A stretch of 64,000 nucleotides of DNA from Leuctra nigra (Eukaryota > Arthropoda > Insecta > Plecoptera > Leuctridae), in the NCBI GenBank assembly GCA_934045905.1, contig OW203762.1, positions 46,959,411 to 47,023,410 of the forward strand. Direction: 5' to 3'. The translations under genes and the position numbers were made by a program. This document shows, piece after piece, positions 27,301 to 42,300 of this stretch (the stretch's first letter is position 1; each line of letters opens with the position of its first letter). Under the pieces are notes generated by a model, which worked only from the letters and a program-made list of their open reading frames with translations, was not told the origin of the DNA and searched no databases.

Positions 27301-30300
27301 TTAAGAGGCATTCAATAGATAATAATAGACACGTTGTAGCGTCAACTAGACGAGCTTACATCCCACAACCATGCTTAGCTTTCTACCAACACTTTTTGTC
27401 CGCTATATACCAATCAATTTTTTCACATTATATTGAACAAGAAAAACTCCCTCTCCTCTGGAGCATGCGCCGTGGATGTTACAAGAGTAACAAGTTGTTT
27501 CCGACTGATCAGATGGTATTCATGCGCGCGAACATGGAACTACTTTACAACCGCATCGCGACTCACTAGTACCGATATACATCGCTTTTCGGTATATTCT
27601 CATTCTCGTTGCACTTTTTTTTGTGCAACGTCAGAATAGATACTTCAGATAAAGCTCTTTGGTCGTTAAAGTTGGCTGGAGATGGTAGAACCGTTCTTTA
27701 GGCAGTGGCGGTGCTACTGGGGGTCTCCCATCAGAAAATGCTTTACCCCCTTATCACTTTGCCCCTGTTCTGCCACCGCAGCATTTTTTTTCTGGCGCCG
27801 ACACTGATACTGGTATTCTATAAGATATAATTAATATCGAGTAAATTATGGTTGTACTTTCGCAATTCCCTTGAACAAATTGTTCTCGATCGCGCGATTT
27901 CAAACTGTCATTTTGAGAAACCTACAACATCGTTCGCTTCTAGCCAATAGCAACTTTTTTGATATTGGCCAGAAGTGAAAAATGTATAAGTGTCATGAAA
28001 TTGAGCATTTTTTCTCTTGATTGGATAACATTTAATAGAATATTTGTTGTTACTAAATAAATTCACTTTGAAGATGAGAAATAACTAAACATTGTGTAAA
28101 TGCACTCTGCTGCGACGATGTAGTGAAGTGAGTATTTGTTTACCTCCCGCCTGCCGATGCTCTGCATATGTAACCTAGTTGTTGCCATGACGACAATGCT
28201 GTGATGGACCGCGCTGCCTTGGCACATTTACTGCCGACGCGTTGCATCAGACAGTTTCATCTCTCTCGTCAGTATACGTCATTGATTATCATAGTTATTA
28301 GAGGATTTACCATCTTCAAATTCACGCAGAGTAATGCTCTTATACAATACATTCACATCTCCATTGTCCTCTTATTATTTTAGTTTTTGATATCCATGGC
28401 CAGAGTTAAGTACGAGTCTCTTGTCGGAAATTATAAGAAGGACATTCAAATTGAGGTACGTTAAAAATCTTTAGATGCAAAATACTACCAATATGAGACT
28501 GCTATAGAAACCACTGTGCTTGTATATTATTTGTACCCGAGAGAAGGGGAATTTAATCTACATAAATGTATGCTCCATTTCCTGAGATATTACGTTGTTA
28601 CTTCTTTTCAGTTATAAAAAAATGAAGTTCGGTAAACCGAATGCTTACTTTACATTACTCAAGTTAGCTTTAAAGTTGGTAGACAGTCAACAGTCATGTG
28701 TTCAGGAGATGGACTGGCTATAGATTCCAGTGGCCGTCTTTCTTGACTGAGGTTTTTCGTGGCGTCGCACAGCCGAAAGACGGATGCTGGGAACAGGGAT
28801 GTGAGCAGGGAATGGGAAAGGTACGAGATGGTACGAGTATAATGAACTACAACCATCTCTTTCCCACCCTACATCCTTACTTAGGCCAAGGAGGGTATAA
28901 AATGTCCTGAGGTGACTTGAAAGTACAGTCTCGTACAAGCATATATCGGTATATCGTCTCAGTAAACTGTACTCTTCTCTAGTGTCGGTACAGACAGACA
29001 CTGTTGCTAGTGGAGGTGCCGGGTCGTAGTGGAGGTGCCGGGTCGCTGTGCAGCTGATGTCACGTTATTCTCTCCATCACCACAACCCGACAACATACAT
29101 GACTTCAGGGTGAAGATTGTCTCATATTGCTGACAACTACGGGTCTTATGAACCACGATATAGCTTCATGCCAGAAGTCATATTCCAGAGCGATCAAGAT
29201 GTCGTTTAGTCGACTGGTCAATGGGAATGAAGAGTGTAATAGTGAAATTACCTGGTTTCTTCGAGAACTGTTGGATGTTGTCAGTGACCCTATCAAAGTG
29301 TTCCCCCGATGTTTGCGAGATGAAACCGGCGTGCAACAAGAAGACTGCAGCAAGAAACATCCGCTCGCGACAAGATCAAAGGAATGCCAGCTCGTTATTT
29401 CGCCGCTTCTAATGGCGATCATTTGGTCAGAGATTTTTATGAAAAAATAAATTCCTGATTCGAAGTGGATTTATGGATAGCTGGAAGGTGTGAACAAAGT
29501 GACAATTGCAATTGCACAGTCGTTACTTTTGCACTGTGAGATGCACCTGGAAGTGGCTGCGTTCTCGCTGTATAGAGATTGCCAGCTTGACGAAGCGAAC
29601 GGCAGTGGAGCATTTTGACCAAAATATAAGTACCCTCTTCAAGTACTGAAAACCGTAGTAGAGTGCAGAGAAAATACCACAGAATAATGAAGCATTACCA
29701 TCAACTTTAGGATTAGGTCACTCACATTTGTATAATATATACTTGTAAAAAAAAAAAAAAAAAAAATAGCGTATACCAAAAACCGTTTAAATTGAAAAAA
29801 TGGTAGATAATTTGATACAACAAATTGATGGAAAACTGCCACAGTTGGCAACTCTTACACGAAACGAAAGCTCGCTTATCAACGCGTTATGGGAGCGTAA
29901 TCATCTCACATCGAACACCGCCCCACGAGCCCTGATCAGAACAGAATGTCTTACAGACTCTGAGTGGTCCATGATCTAATCACGCGCGTCGAGATGATTT
30001 GAGTTATCAGAACAACACGTGTCAAACACTTCGTCGAACAACGCCGCTGTCTCAAACAGTCATCCTGACCATTGCTCGTCTTTACAGGACAGTGAGAGGA
30101 CGTTTTACAAGGTGAAGAACTTGCATATAACGAATATTTTTGTATTCCTGAAACAATTGAAAATGTACAATCAGTACCAATTTTTTAAAGGAATCAAATC
30201 TTTCTTGAAATTGCAACAAGATTGCTGGATTTCTATTGATTGCTGGCAATTTTCTCATCAGTTACCGAGAGAGGTATAACGTATTTAATATATTATATTA

Positions 30301-33300
30301 TCCCTAAAAGGTAACTTCATTTATTTAGATTGTATATTTAGTAACTCGAATCGGGAAGAGATTGTGATTTTGCTCGATCATAAACGCGTTGTGTTTCTGT
30401 GTTCATGTTATTCGAACATCTGTCAAGAAACAAAGCCACTTGTTTCCTCTGCCAATCGCGTGCCTTCAGACACTTCTTCGCCATCTTCGATTCCAGTACC
30501 TGTTGCACGTCGCAGCGATGAGGGGTAATGAGTCGATTATTGATTGGTTCTGGCAGCAACCGGTAATATAATATTACCACCGGTAATTAGCGAGAGAGGA
30601 GCGAGAGGTCAACACTTCCAACATGGCAACCCAAGTGTACCAACTGCTGCCCGACGGAGATGTGCATATTGTGCATCACTCATGTGCAACAATGCACCCG
30701 ACAGCGCGTGAAATCATTACTCAAGTACTCTTCACTCTACAATCAATTACTTTGATTTTATCTCAAACAATTGATGATCGACGAGAATTTTCCTGAAGTT
30801 TCCTGAATTTTTATTTCATGTTCGTTTTTCTACGATTATTCAAGTTTACTTCAGTGGTTATTTTACATTAATTACTTTCCGTCTAAGCTTTAAAAAATTG
30901 ACAGAAATTATTCTAATTTGAAAACTGGGCAATAAGAGTGATGAATATTCTACAAATTAAAGGCATGCACTCTGAGAATGGATATTGACATAAAACAGCA
31001 ATGAAATGGACGTGTTATGATTTCCTGAAGAGTTGGGTTTGCACTTGCTCATGGAGAGGTCTTGGGTTCGAATCCTGATTCAGGTGGTCGTGATTTACTT
31101 CACACTAGAAATAGAGATCGAAATCAGTTTCTGAGAGTCTCTTGACCTCGGTGGTGTCACAAAACTCCCCATTACACTCGTCGCTTGACCTCGGTGGTAG
31201 AACTGTCTTATCTTTGATCCCCTCTAACACGGAGGTGTCACTGCCTGTCAATAAATGCGACTTCTTTATTAACTTGATGCTGAGATCGGATACACAATTA
31301 TAGCTTTTCTAGATTTTTGGTCTTACTCCTTGTTGAAGGTATCCAAACAGCACCGCTTTTTTAATCTTGGGACATTACTAGAATTCCAATGCTTGTGTCT
31401 CAGGGAATAATTTATCCAGTGTGTCCATATAAGTAAGTACAGTGGTTCATAAGTCATGTTACTTGTGTCTGTATGATGTAGATGCAGGCACAATAAAGAG
31501 ATCGGAAGAGCACATCAATTAACTGAACTGGTTCAATTTAAATACTCTCGGTAATTATTTTCATATCTTACGTATAGTTTATTGAGGAAGAGTATCCAAG
31601 CAAGACTATTAAGGCACTCGGCTTTGCGCTTTGCGGATATTCAGAGGATCTATTTATCATAACTAGTACTCTGTGGTAAGAGGAGAATATTGTGGGAGTC
31701 AGTGGCTTCAATCGATCAAACTGGTCCTTATTATTTGCTCGATTTTATAATTTATCACTACAAGTTTACAGGCTGCTACAATATTTCGTAGCGATTATTT
31801 TTTCCTGAATTTCATATTGATATTATTAATAGAATATCATAGATTTCAAATTAATATAAATTAAGTCAAATTAATATATGGTCATGCTAATATTACAGAT
31901 ACTTAATACATACAATATGCATACCTATACAGTAATAATAATTAACAAGTAAACACACAATACAATAAGGTAAATGCAATAAAATAATTCAGTTAAATTG
32001 TCTCAACTGAGAAAAACTGAAAGGAATAATTTAAGGATATGTTTAAAATCGGTAAATAGTCTGTTTTCAATGCGATTTAGAAAGAAGTATGGAAACAGAA
32101 GGATCAGTAGCAAACTTTTAGCAGTGTGTAACGATCGTGCTCACGCAATGATGCTGAATATCCCATCATATCTCAATCACCAGACGTAATTTATGACTGA
32201 AATCATAGTATTTTAATAGCCACACTTTATAAGTAATTTGAGCGACGGATTAAGATTAATTACGTTCATCTCTGTGTCTGTATAGCCTGAGAGACAATAG
32301 CCAGGTTATTTACCTTCTCTCTCGCGACTAGACAGACACGGAATGTCAAACTTGATGGACACGTAGATAAGTTCGACGTTAAACAGAATGAATTCTCTTG
32401 AGCCAATAAATGGGCGTTGATGAATAAATTGGTTCAGAATAACAAAACCGGATTTCGCCGAGGTTTTCGCTGTGCCATATAAGGCGCCGCGTCTGATGGA
32501 AGACTGACGCGAGCGATCTTTTGTTTACAACCGATTCTTTGATTCTCCGATCATGCATGGAAGCTCCCGGGCCGGGTTCGAGCGCGAAGAACACGTGTAA
32601 TTAATCTGCTTTTAATGAACATTACATGAGCAAATAGCCGAGCAATGAACTGTGAACGATTACTTGGACAAGCCTCGTTTATATTGCATTTGCGTTGCAT
32701 TTGTAATAACTCATGCGAAGCTTAAACAGAAACTTACTCATACAAAGTCGATTGCTAGTGGAAATCAAACATTGTAACTCCGTCATGGATAACAACAATG
32801 ATGGCTGAATAATCGTGATTCTGAAAATAAAATAACATTGCTATTTTTAATTTGTTGTTGAAGAAAATCACAGTCTGTATAACCGACATTTAATAACAAA
32901 ATTTGAAGAGATCACAAATATAGTCTCACGTATTTAATATTTACGTACAAAAATAACTGCAAATAAATATTTTGATATCATACTATAATAAGTGTTTGGA
33001 GCACGAAAGCTCTAATGGGAGTCAAAAGCTTCGACTTAACATTTTCCCACGACTTACGACTTGGGACACCAGGGGCTGGATTCACAAAAAGTATTATCTC
33101 CTATCTTTGGTATTATCTTTCATTTAACATGGTGTTCTTCTTGGTATTAAATCAAAAGATAATACGTATTAGAAGATAATACTTTTCGTGAATCCAGCCC
33201 CTGACATTTTGTTCGTCACAAGTTTCAGATACTTGTGCATCCAGAGTTTCAGACACTTTTGTCGTCCCAAAGCTTCAGACACTTATTCTCCCAGAGTTTC

Positions 33301-36300
33301 AGACACTTATTTTCCCAGAGTTTCAAACATTTGTAACTCCCAAGTTTCGAACACTTATTCTCCCAGAGTTTCAGACACTTATTTTCCAAGAGTTTCAAAC
33401 ATTTGTAACTCCCAAGTTTCGGACACTTATTCTCCCAGAGTTTCAGACACTCGTGTATCCTTGAGATTCGGACACTTGTAACTCGCAAGTTCCAGACACT
33501 TGTGTATCCAGAGTTTCAGACACTTCTGCGGCGCGAGTTGTGATCTTATCTCAGCTGTTACTTAAATCCATTACAACGATTTGAAAATGTTTTTACAATC
33601 GCTTGTCGGCAGATGAGTTGGCAAAGCGAGTTCTATTGACGTCTCATTGTATCGCCTCCATTGTTCCCCGTATCACGTGACTCCAGCCACTGTGCGCAGG
33701 CGCAGGTGTCAAAAGGTTTGATTTCTATCACTGGATGATGAAGAGGTTCGTGATTTACATTTTAATTTTGATTAGTGTTCGTTTCTACAGAAGCTTTGAG
33801 ATGATTGGCTCCGTCGCTTGAACGAACTGAATAAACTTGCGGAGACATCGGGAGCGGTCCGTGGACAAAATTAGTCGAGACAAACTGGTTTTAAAATCAT
33901 TTAATAAATAAATGACGCGATTGAATTGATTTTAGATGGAGGTGCAATGTTTCATCCGGGCAATTTGATACTCCGCGACTTGAGAGCTATAAAATCTGAT
34001 CCCTCGTGTCAGTCCTGAGGATTGACCTTGAAAATATTAAGTAAAATAAAATATTCGCACGAATTGAATATTGCGAGGAATTTCAATAGTCCGCGAACTT
34101 CTGCGTCGTGATAAAAGAACACGATGTTGCAATGTGGTTTCGAGTGCAGGGTCCATGTGCATGGAATGACACCCGTCTGCCTCGAGACTGTTTTCTATCA
34201 ACTACCGGGCCAATGCCTCATGTCCAGTGTGGGCCATGTATGGTCACGCATTCATAACACGTCAAATGTAGCTGCACAATTCACCGACTGTGACCCAATT
34301 CAAACTCACTTTACCGTTTCAAGACAAAGTAACCAATCAGATATCGTTTAGAAACTACGAGAGATATTATTTGTAAAGTACAAATTTGGGTTGTTTTTAT
34401 TCCGTGTTGCTCTGATGTTTTGTTATCTGATGGAGAGATGGACGACGGGGATGGATGGATGGCTCATATACCACCATGCGCGTGCGCACGAGGTTCTGCA
34501 ATCAGCCCCGCAGCAAAGAACCATTGATTTATTATCATTGGTATCAAAATCTTGACTGCTCACGAATTGCGAGCTTTTGCCAATCTATTATTATACATGG
34601 TTTTATGTTGCCCATAGTGAAGTTGGCCGAGCAAACTGATGTGGGAGAAATGCACCTAGTCAAGCGGTTTTGTGTCGGTTCTTGATGAAGTAAACTATAC
34701 AACATTTCATAAAACAACCAGCCGAGCATTTATTAATGCTATTTTACTGATTGAAAATAAAATTGTATTCAATGGTATACTTTAAAGCCAATCAAAACTA
34801 ATGTTGAAGTTCGTAAGTTTTCCAAGCAGAAGTCTCAACAATAGGCAACTACCTTTAATTCATTGATGATCATGACTATTCATCCCACAATAATATTTTT
34901 TTGTTTGTGTACATCCTATTCGTAGATAGTTTCAATATTTCGCGTTTTTATTTCATTTTCTCTATTTCTTTGGTTTATTGCTTTTGTCTATGCCTCTTGT
35001 ACTTGGCAGACCATTCCTCTGCTCCCGCAAATTTGGAATTCGTACCATCAGTTTTACCGGTCTATAGTTTTGAAACTGAAGAGACAAAAGCAAGGAAAGA
35101 CTCGTATATGAACGCTTGATTGTGGAACTTGTAGAAATGATAGCATCGTCAACAACATGGCGGAGTTGTCAAGGAGTTGAAGGAGTTATCAACAACATGG
35201 TGGATTGTCAAGGAGTTGAAGGAGTTGTCAAAACATTGTGGAGTTGTCAAGGAGTTGAAGGAGTTGTCAACAACATGGCGGACTTGTCAAGGAGTTGAAG
35301 GAGTTATCAACAACATGGTGGATTGTCAAGGAGTTGAAGGAGTTGTCAACAACATGGCGGACTTGTCAAGAAGTTGAAGGAGTTGTCAACAACATGGCGG
35401 AGTTGTCAAGGAGTTGAAGGAGTTGTCAACCGATTGAGACAAATTGCATCAGAACTTCGTATTCTAGAAGACACACAATCGAGCAGTGAATCAAAAGTGA
35501 GGGGCCGAAAGATTTGTTTTGCAAATGTCTTTTGTTTCCCCTCGTGATTAATGCACGGACTTTTTCCGAAACCGTTTCACTCTCACAGAACATCTTCTTG
35601 ATCCAATCTCACAGCAATATCACTTTTCTTCATTGAAACCAGAACACACTCAAAATTATGAGAGTTACGCAAAATATTAAAGACTTGACTCCTTAACCTT
35701 ACAAACTAATTATATTTTTCAATTTTAAATTTTATTTTAAATTTTATTAAATTTTATTTTCTTCACCTACAATATTTTAGATTTTTTTTTTATTATCGAA
35801 ATCACTTTTTTTGGACTATGGTTGTTTTTGTAAATGACTCCTCAATTATATAACATAAAACTTACATTTGAATGTATTTCTTAACGATCAACAAACTACA
35901 CTACTATTGAATGAAATGCAGACGAGTTCTGATTCAATGGATCGCCTGGTTTTCATTGAGAGAATGTGGAGGAACGCGTTGAAATGACTGATAATTACAG
36001 GCGTTGATTTCCCACCTCTAGCCGACAAGACAAACACTGTTCTCTATCTGGAGGTGAGGCGTGGCACTGCAATTCATTAGCGTGATCTTAGGGTCAATCA
36101 GATGACCGCCTTCTTTGACCCCGCATTCCCACAGTGGAAACTCTCAGCTGAGCCGAGAGAGAGGCGAGAAGAAAACCCAATGTGTTCGATATTTTATTGC
36201 ACGTCTGTTTTAATTGCCTATAATTATATTGTAGAATCCCAAAATCGTTGTACGATATTTATTGAGCGACAAATCTTCTTTTTCTATTGAGAGGACAACG

Positions 36301-39300
36301 AAAGTAATGCATCTTTTACTCTGTCTGCTTTTCGAATTGCGTACAGATTTTTTTTTATAAAAGTGTTTAAATGTTCATGTATTTGTTCCTCTCGATCAGA
36401 GAAGACATATTTCATGTTCTTTACTCCGCATTCTTATCTGTAATTGCCAAGTTTTCTGTGGAAACCGACCGAGTCCTGTATATATTCCGTATTCCACCCG
36501 CGGACCGACCAGGAATTTGGCGTCCAAACAAGTCGAAGATTCGGAACGCTCTAACATGTTCCATAAATAACGTTGTTGGTTGCGTGAAAGTTGTTGTTAC
36601 CATGGCAACATAATTCCTGCATTAACCGAAGTGATAGGATCAACGCTTGGTACAATCATGTTTTTATTCCAGCGCAATTGGAAGAGGAATTCTTAAACTC
36701 CAACATTTGTGTAGAAAAAATATACAGTTTCTTAGGTCGAATTGGACTCTTTCTCAGTGCTTTTGTCTGATCCATGATATTCCTGTTGTTCCAGGTGCTT
36801 CTAGAGCGGCTGTTTCGCCTGTTCGACCAGGAAGATGAGAAGCTGCTCAAACAGGACGTCTGGGTGGAGTTCCTTAAGGGCAGACTCACGTAAGTGCCAT
36901 CAAATTACGGAGATTTTCAGTTAATTCCTTTCAGCTAATCAGCATTCGAAGATACTATTTTTATTAATTGAAACTTCGCCTCTGGGTCGTGTACTTGCTT
37001 TACATACATTACCATTACTAAGTTGCGTAACAACACCATGTGAAGGGAAAAACAAATTCAATTGAATGGCAAAATTACCTACTAATGGTATTCAGTCCGT
37101 TGTTTCATTCTCCAGCTGCGATGAATCTCGCCCATCAACGGCAGTTAAAACCACTCTTTGATATATGAAGTGTTTGCCGACCCGACATATTTCACGCCGT
37201 GGAACGATTCATAAACCATCCGAACTAGAATCAGTAGTTGATTGTAAATTTACTATTGTTTAAAGAGAAATCACCTCATCTGATTGATATAATTCTTGTT
37301 TAGAGTCGTGGTAATTGTTGGACACACCTTGGCTCAGAAGCTGGATGACGAGGCAACCTCAGCCAATCAGAGGCGCCGCGTTGAGTAGCGAGCACGAGCT
37401 CAGAGACTGAGCATTGAGATAGTTATGTTGAATTTTTACACATTTAGTACAGAACAAATCGTAGTTCTTATTTATTTGATTTTGATAGTATTTGATTCTG
37501 TATCATAATGCACTTTGCTCAGTATATTTATATAAATTTGTCAGAACTATAACTGCATAGTTTACCTAACATAACAGCTCCAATTGATAATATTGATAAG
37601 GTTGTATTAAATCTTATTGAGCTAAAAATGAGCTTCGAATTCGAACACAGAACGCGTCTAGTTTGTAATTCCAAATTGAAATGAGTTTAATAAAATATAA
37701 CGCTTGGGAAGTGTTTATAAGTGAGCTATCGTATTGCATGTAATTATTACCGTGGGTATGCAGCTTGTAAAGACAAACTTTGCAATTGATCAAAGTAGAG
37801 TGAGTGAATTTAATTTATCTGCAAATTTGGCAAATATTCAAAAGCTTAAAATGACAGTAACTCTTAAAGTTCTTGAGCGAATTAGTCCTAAAAATTGTAA
37901 CATCTAATATAAGTAATCGTGGTCCCATCAAGAACTTGACCGGACAAACTTTTTTTTCACCATTCAGCCAATTAGCGGATTTAGTTAAAACACTTTTGTA
38001 TACTCTCAGAGTTAGTTAGCTGTCAGAGCAGTCATCAAAATCGCGGCTGGAAGTGGAAACAGACGAAGTGATGGTTTTGGAATGGATTCTTCGCACAGAC
38101 ACGCATATTCAGGTTCCCATGGCAACCATTCTGCAGTCAACACCCGCGTCGCTTCATACTTAACATATTCAATGACGTCCTTTTATTAACTCACAAGATT
38201 AAAATACAACGTGTATTTCAATCAAACCACAAATCAACACTCTGTTAGTCTTTCTTAGTCCCGCCGTACCCAATTTAGGCTCTCAGGCGTTCCTATGTGT
38301 CAAGATCCTCGACCCAACAAAAGTCCGCGAAAGCTATCAACTCAATACGATCTCTTTTCTCAACTTTATCAGCCGCCGTCAAGCTCATGGACGAAGATGC
38401 CTTCTTTCTTTTCGATTACTCTTTTACTGAACTAAGATACGTAGTTGATGAGCATAGGTACGAAGCCCCTTTTATTTGTGTAAAGTTAACCAATTTTTAC
38501 GTAAAGAGATGGCCAAAAAGCTTTGCAAGGAGAGTGAGTAAATCCGTAATCAATGTCGGTAAGTTGGTAACAATGCGTCGTCTGAATGTCAATGCGCTCT
38601 GGTGTCTCGATAAGGAACTTCTAATGATAACGACAGTCGCTCGTCGATTGTCTCCGCGCCATTTACGAACGCGCCTATCAATTATCTCTGCTTTAACTCA
38701 ACTAACTTGACCAAAACTTAATTCTAAACATTCGACCACCGCCGAGAAGAATTTCCCTAGCAACCTGTGATGGATTTAAGGGCGTCATTTTGCTTACGAG
38801 TTTTGTATAATTTATTCTCGGATGTGATTTGTGTCTGGGAGACTTCATTACCGTCATGTTTTACTCCAAAACTTAACAAGCTGCTTGAAACTCAGGCGAC
38901 GATTTCGGCCTCTTTGTCTGACCGCTGTTTATATCAACCTGCACCATCATGGTGCCTTTATTCTTCAGTAAATAACTGCCTGAGTTAAGTAGTTTCGCGG
39001 CGTATTAAACTCTACAGTGGATCTAAAGCTAAGTGTAGAGGTAATTATGATAACTAACTTACGTTCTCTCGCTATTTAGTCTTTTCTCAGAAATATCCTT
39101 CTGTGTAAAGTGTTGATGCATCGTTTGCTCAAGAAGGATACAGCAGCGATATTCTTGGATTAGCTCGTGATTCAGTCTACTCATGTCCGTCGACAGACTA
39201 TACATATCGCTTTTGGGTATTATTTTATTAACAAGCGAAAGTATCAAAGATCTTATTATCTTGATGTGGTGTCAAATTATCCCGGTAAAAATTACTTTGC

Positions 39301-42300
39301 ACTGAAATGTGATGCCCGTCATTGTCTGGGCCCAGGGCGGAGTCGGGCCGATTATCCTCGTCTGTCGTCAACGTAACGACTTCGACGAGAAAGTTGGATT
39401 TACAGAAGCGGTCTGAGGAGTTGGTAATCGAAATCGTAATTGGATATTGGCCATTGTTGGGCATGTTCATATCATACTGTCTAAATGATACGTTTTTGAA
39501 ATCATAGTGAAGTTTTCGGGACACCTTCGCTGTTTCTCATTCGTTTGACAGCGCTTGACAAGCAGAAAACACGTGGAGGGCGGCGTCTCGACGCTCGATC
39601 AGGCGGCGTCGCCAAACACCTGTTGCAGTTCGTGTCGAAGAATCAGGCGCAGAATCCACAGATCGATTTTCGTAGATTATACCACCGATTTTATTGACTG
39701 GCAGTTTAATTTCGAAAGTCTGTTGTTATTCGGGTTGATTTTATGATTTCTCATTAAACTGCTAGCAGCGTGGAGTATGCAAATGCCAATCACCATAGCC
39801 CCTGACATATTCTGACCACAGACCACACAAGGCTTTTCCAATCGTTTGATTTGATGGTATTTACATGTTGTTTGATATTATGACAAAACAATCATAGAAA
39901 TTATGTTCTTGGTATAATAAAAGTATGCCAAAGCGTGTGATTACTTCGGGCACAAGCAACTAGTCTTCTCAACCGTGCCTCGAATGTCCAGATCAATGGA
40001 CAATCATTCTCTAATTACACACATGATACCCGAGCCGGGCCTGTTTGTTTTCCAGCCTAATGGCCTGGGTTTCGTCACGGACCCGCCCGGGCCTGTGCAG
40101 ACGACTTGTGATTGAACGCTTAATAATCGCCGTGCGTTTGCTTTTGACATGAACCGTGTCATTAGCTTCCATTATTGATGATAATTTAACTCGCCTTCTC
40201 GGTCATTTCAATAATGCATGAATCACCTCCGGGGCTAACATTTTCTGTCAACTCGGCCTTCTTTCTCTTCTCAACTCCTCTCATTGAATATCTTAGAAGC
40301 TGTTTTGCCTTTTCTGTTACTCACTAAACAGTGGTTATTCTCTGTGCAGCCTTCACATGTGATTCAGATCAACAAGAGAATCACTTTAATTGACTTCTGA
40401 GCTGACATCTTATTGTGTTGGTAAATCTGCATATCCCTCTTCTATGTTATTCACATATTGTGTTCGATGTGGAAGATTGTGGGCTGTTCCTTGCAGTTAC
40501 TTTATTGTCTAACCTAGCGGCATAAACACGGATATCTGCATAGATGAGATCTCCCGGCATAAAACATGCGAGCTGATCGGATCTACGTCCAGAAGTAGCG
40601 AACTCGGCTGGAAATGTCATAATAATTGACATTCTGCCCGTTATGCTAACTAACTGGTTTACACAGCTTTTTTCACAGGAAACTGAATAAAGTTGTTTTC
40701 TGTTTAATTTTATTTTTGAATGAATGTTGGAGGGAGGGGGAAGAACACTGAAATATCGTCCAGGTAGAGAATATTTTTGAACTTGACTCATTTTAGGATG
40801 CGCAATGCATCCTAAATTCGCAATTTGATCAAATAAAATTCAGTAAACGCTTTTAATGTTTGTGCTTATTTGATGGTTAGTTCGGAGAATCAACACACCG
40901 AGTGTAAATTAGGGTTTCTTACAATATAAATTAATCACATAAGAAATTATATAGTTAGCCCTGTCTTTTCATAAATGTCAAATACAGCTCCCAATTATTT
41001 GTTTATGTTACTATTGTTGAACAATATGGATATCAGGATCATCGTACCCTGAGAAATTTTTTAACTCTAACTATGGTAGACAGTATTTGATGTGTTATAT
41101 TTCAAGTCACACCTTTATTTAAAAACGATCACAGCTAATCTAGGATAGCGAAGTATTTCCAACTCGCGAGTCTCGACAATGCCAGTCTGATCGTTTATGC
41201 CGAGTATAAAAGAGATCGTTTTCATGTTGTAATCAATATCTTTACGTCTTTCTGCCCTGAGCGAAAACACAGAGTATTTTGTGATCTCATTTTTAAGTGG
41301 TGTTAGGAAATGTTTTTTTCAAAGTCTCGAAAAGAAGCCATAAACCTCGTCCTTGTGCGATGCTATCTAGGAGGTTGTGTTTGCCACGCAACAAGTGACT
41401 TGGACAGCGCATTAGCACGGTGTCGAGATAACGCAGTGTTCCAGCTCCAGCCGCAAACCACGACCTCGGAAACAATAACATTAACTTTCAGCACCAATCC
41501 AAGAAGAAGAAGAAGAAGAAGATACAGGCTCCGGTGACAATTAAAAAGTGGGATTCTCTTACTATTTTCAATATACCTAATTGTTTTGAATTCATCTTTT
41601 TGTCGTGAGGAACGTTGCATATTCAGAATGCCTTCACTTGACACCTGTTGCATGTGCTAATATTAGGCACTACAAATAATTAGCCATGGAAGTGTGTAAA
41701 TTACAACTTATAAGAACATATTTAAGTAAATACCTAATGCAAACCCAACGATTTTGTTCGAAATTTTGTTTATACAAAACAACACGCAGATTTTGACACA
41801 TTTTAAGAAATAAACTCGTAATAGGCGACTGGCAATTCAGGGACGTGGGTTCGAATCCCGTAGTTAACAAATATTTTCAATTTGCAGTTGGTATTAAAAA
41901 AACTCATAATAATAACCCCCTTTGACTCAATATTCACAATTCAATTTAAAAGACAGAAAACAATCAACTTGGTTAAAACATGAAACAGGTGTGTGCACCT
42001 GACGACCTCCGAAATATTGTGCCGAGTTTTTATTTATTTGACGTTTTCTGATAGTTAGTTAAAGGAGAGTTGTTTTTCTTAATGAAACAGGTGTTCTATC
42101 GCATTAGGTCTTATCAAAATAAAATTAATTACCCTACTCTTAACTTGAACTTTCTGTGACAATACCGAGTGAGCGAGCGTCACGAGGAATGACCGGCGAG
42201 TCGTCATGGAACTATTAGGTAATGTCAGAGGGGCGGGGCACTGGGTCGAGGTCTTGTTACGCCCTCCTCCTCCCCCACTTTTTATCACATTTGTTCACCT

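Larger units (their letters stand above)
3319..36794 (+). other. Nox5 intron 1 (33.5 kb)
   Basis: Donor GTAGGA, acceptor TGTTGTTCCAG. The identifiable contents are listed as separate entries: the orphan Cys-rich frame, the TTAA element, SINE-like copies, the 55-bp array, the antisense candidate exon, the MITE with its 24-bp minisatellite, and the ~40-bp minisatellite. I see no gene in the stretches 3319-4358, 4824-8741, 9282-19189, 19441-20799, 21056-21660, 22489-29251, 29361-33069, 33536-35146 and 35431-36794. They hold only short open frames and simple repeats: (ATAA)n at 10203-10239, a 24-C run at 12569-12592, four CATTGTTGAG copies at 22889-22956 and a 20-A run at 29747-29766. Perfect CREs recur at 9825, 24891 and 25696. 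Confidence 0.75.

Noticed and set aside
29105..29450. Overlapping 105-107-codon frames on both strands around the candidate antisense exon
   Set aside because: Several frames are open because the patch is GC-richer. Only the signal-peptide frame with a donor has additional support.
33188..33488. Repetitive proteins from frames over 33188-33488 on both strands
   Set aside because: The reading frames exist only because the 24-bp minisatellite unit is a multiple of three without stops.
35116..35377. Repetitive 60-66-codon frames with KELKELSTT-like repeats
   Set aside because: Product of the ~40-bp minisatellite; one-base unit variants break the frame.
38297..38710. 137-codon plus-strand frame in intron 2
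   Set aside because: It starts with GTG rather than ATG, has no splice-site support or similarity, and its composition is not distinctive.
40447..40791. 114-codon minus-strand frame in intron 2
   Set aside because: No recognisable motif and no supporting splice or promoter signal; length is within chance for this window.
41820..41875. An intact tRNA gene
   Set aside because: The B box and a weak T-arm are present, but no acceptor stem, anticodon arm or terminator can be drawn.
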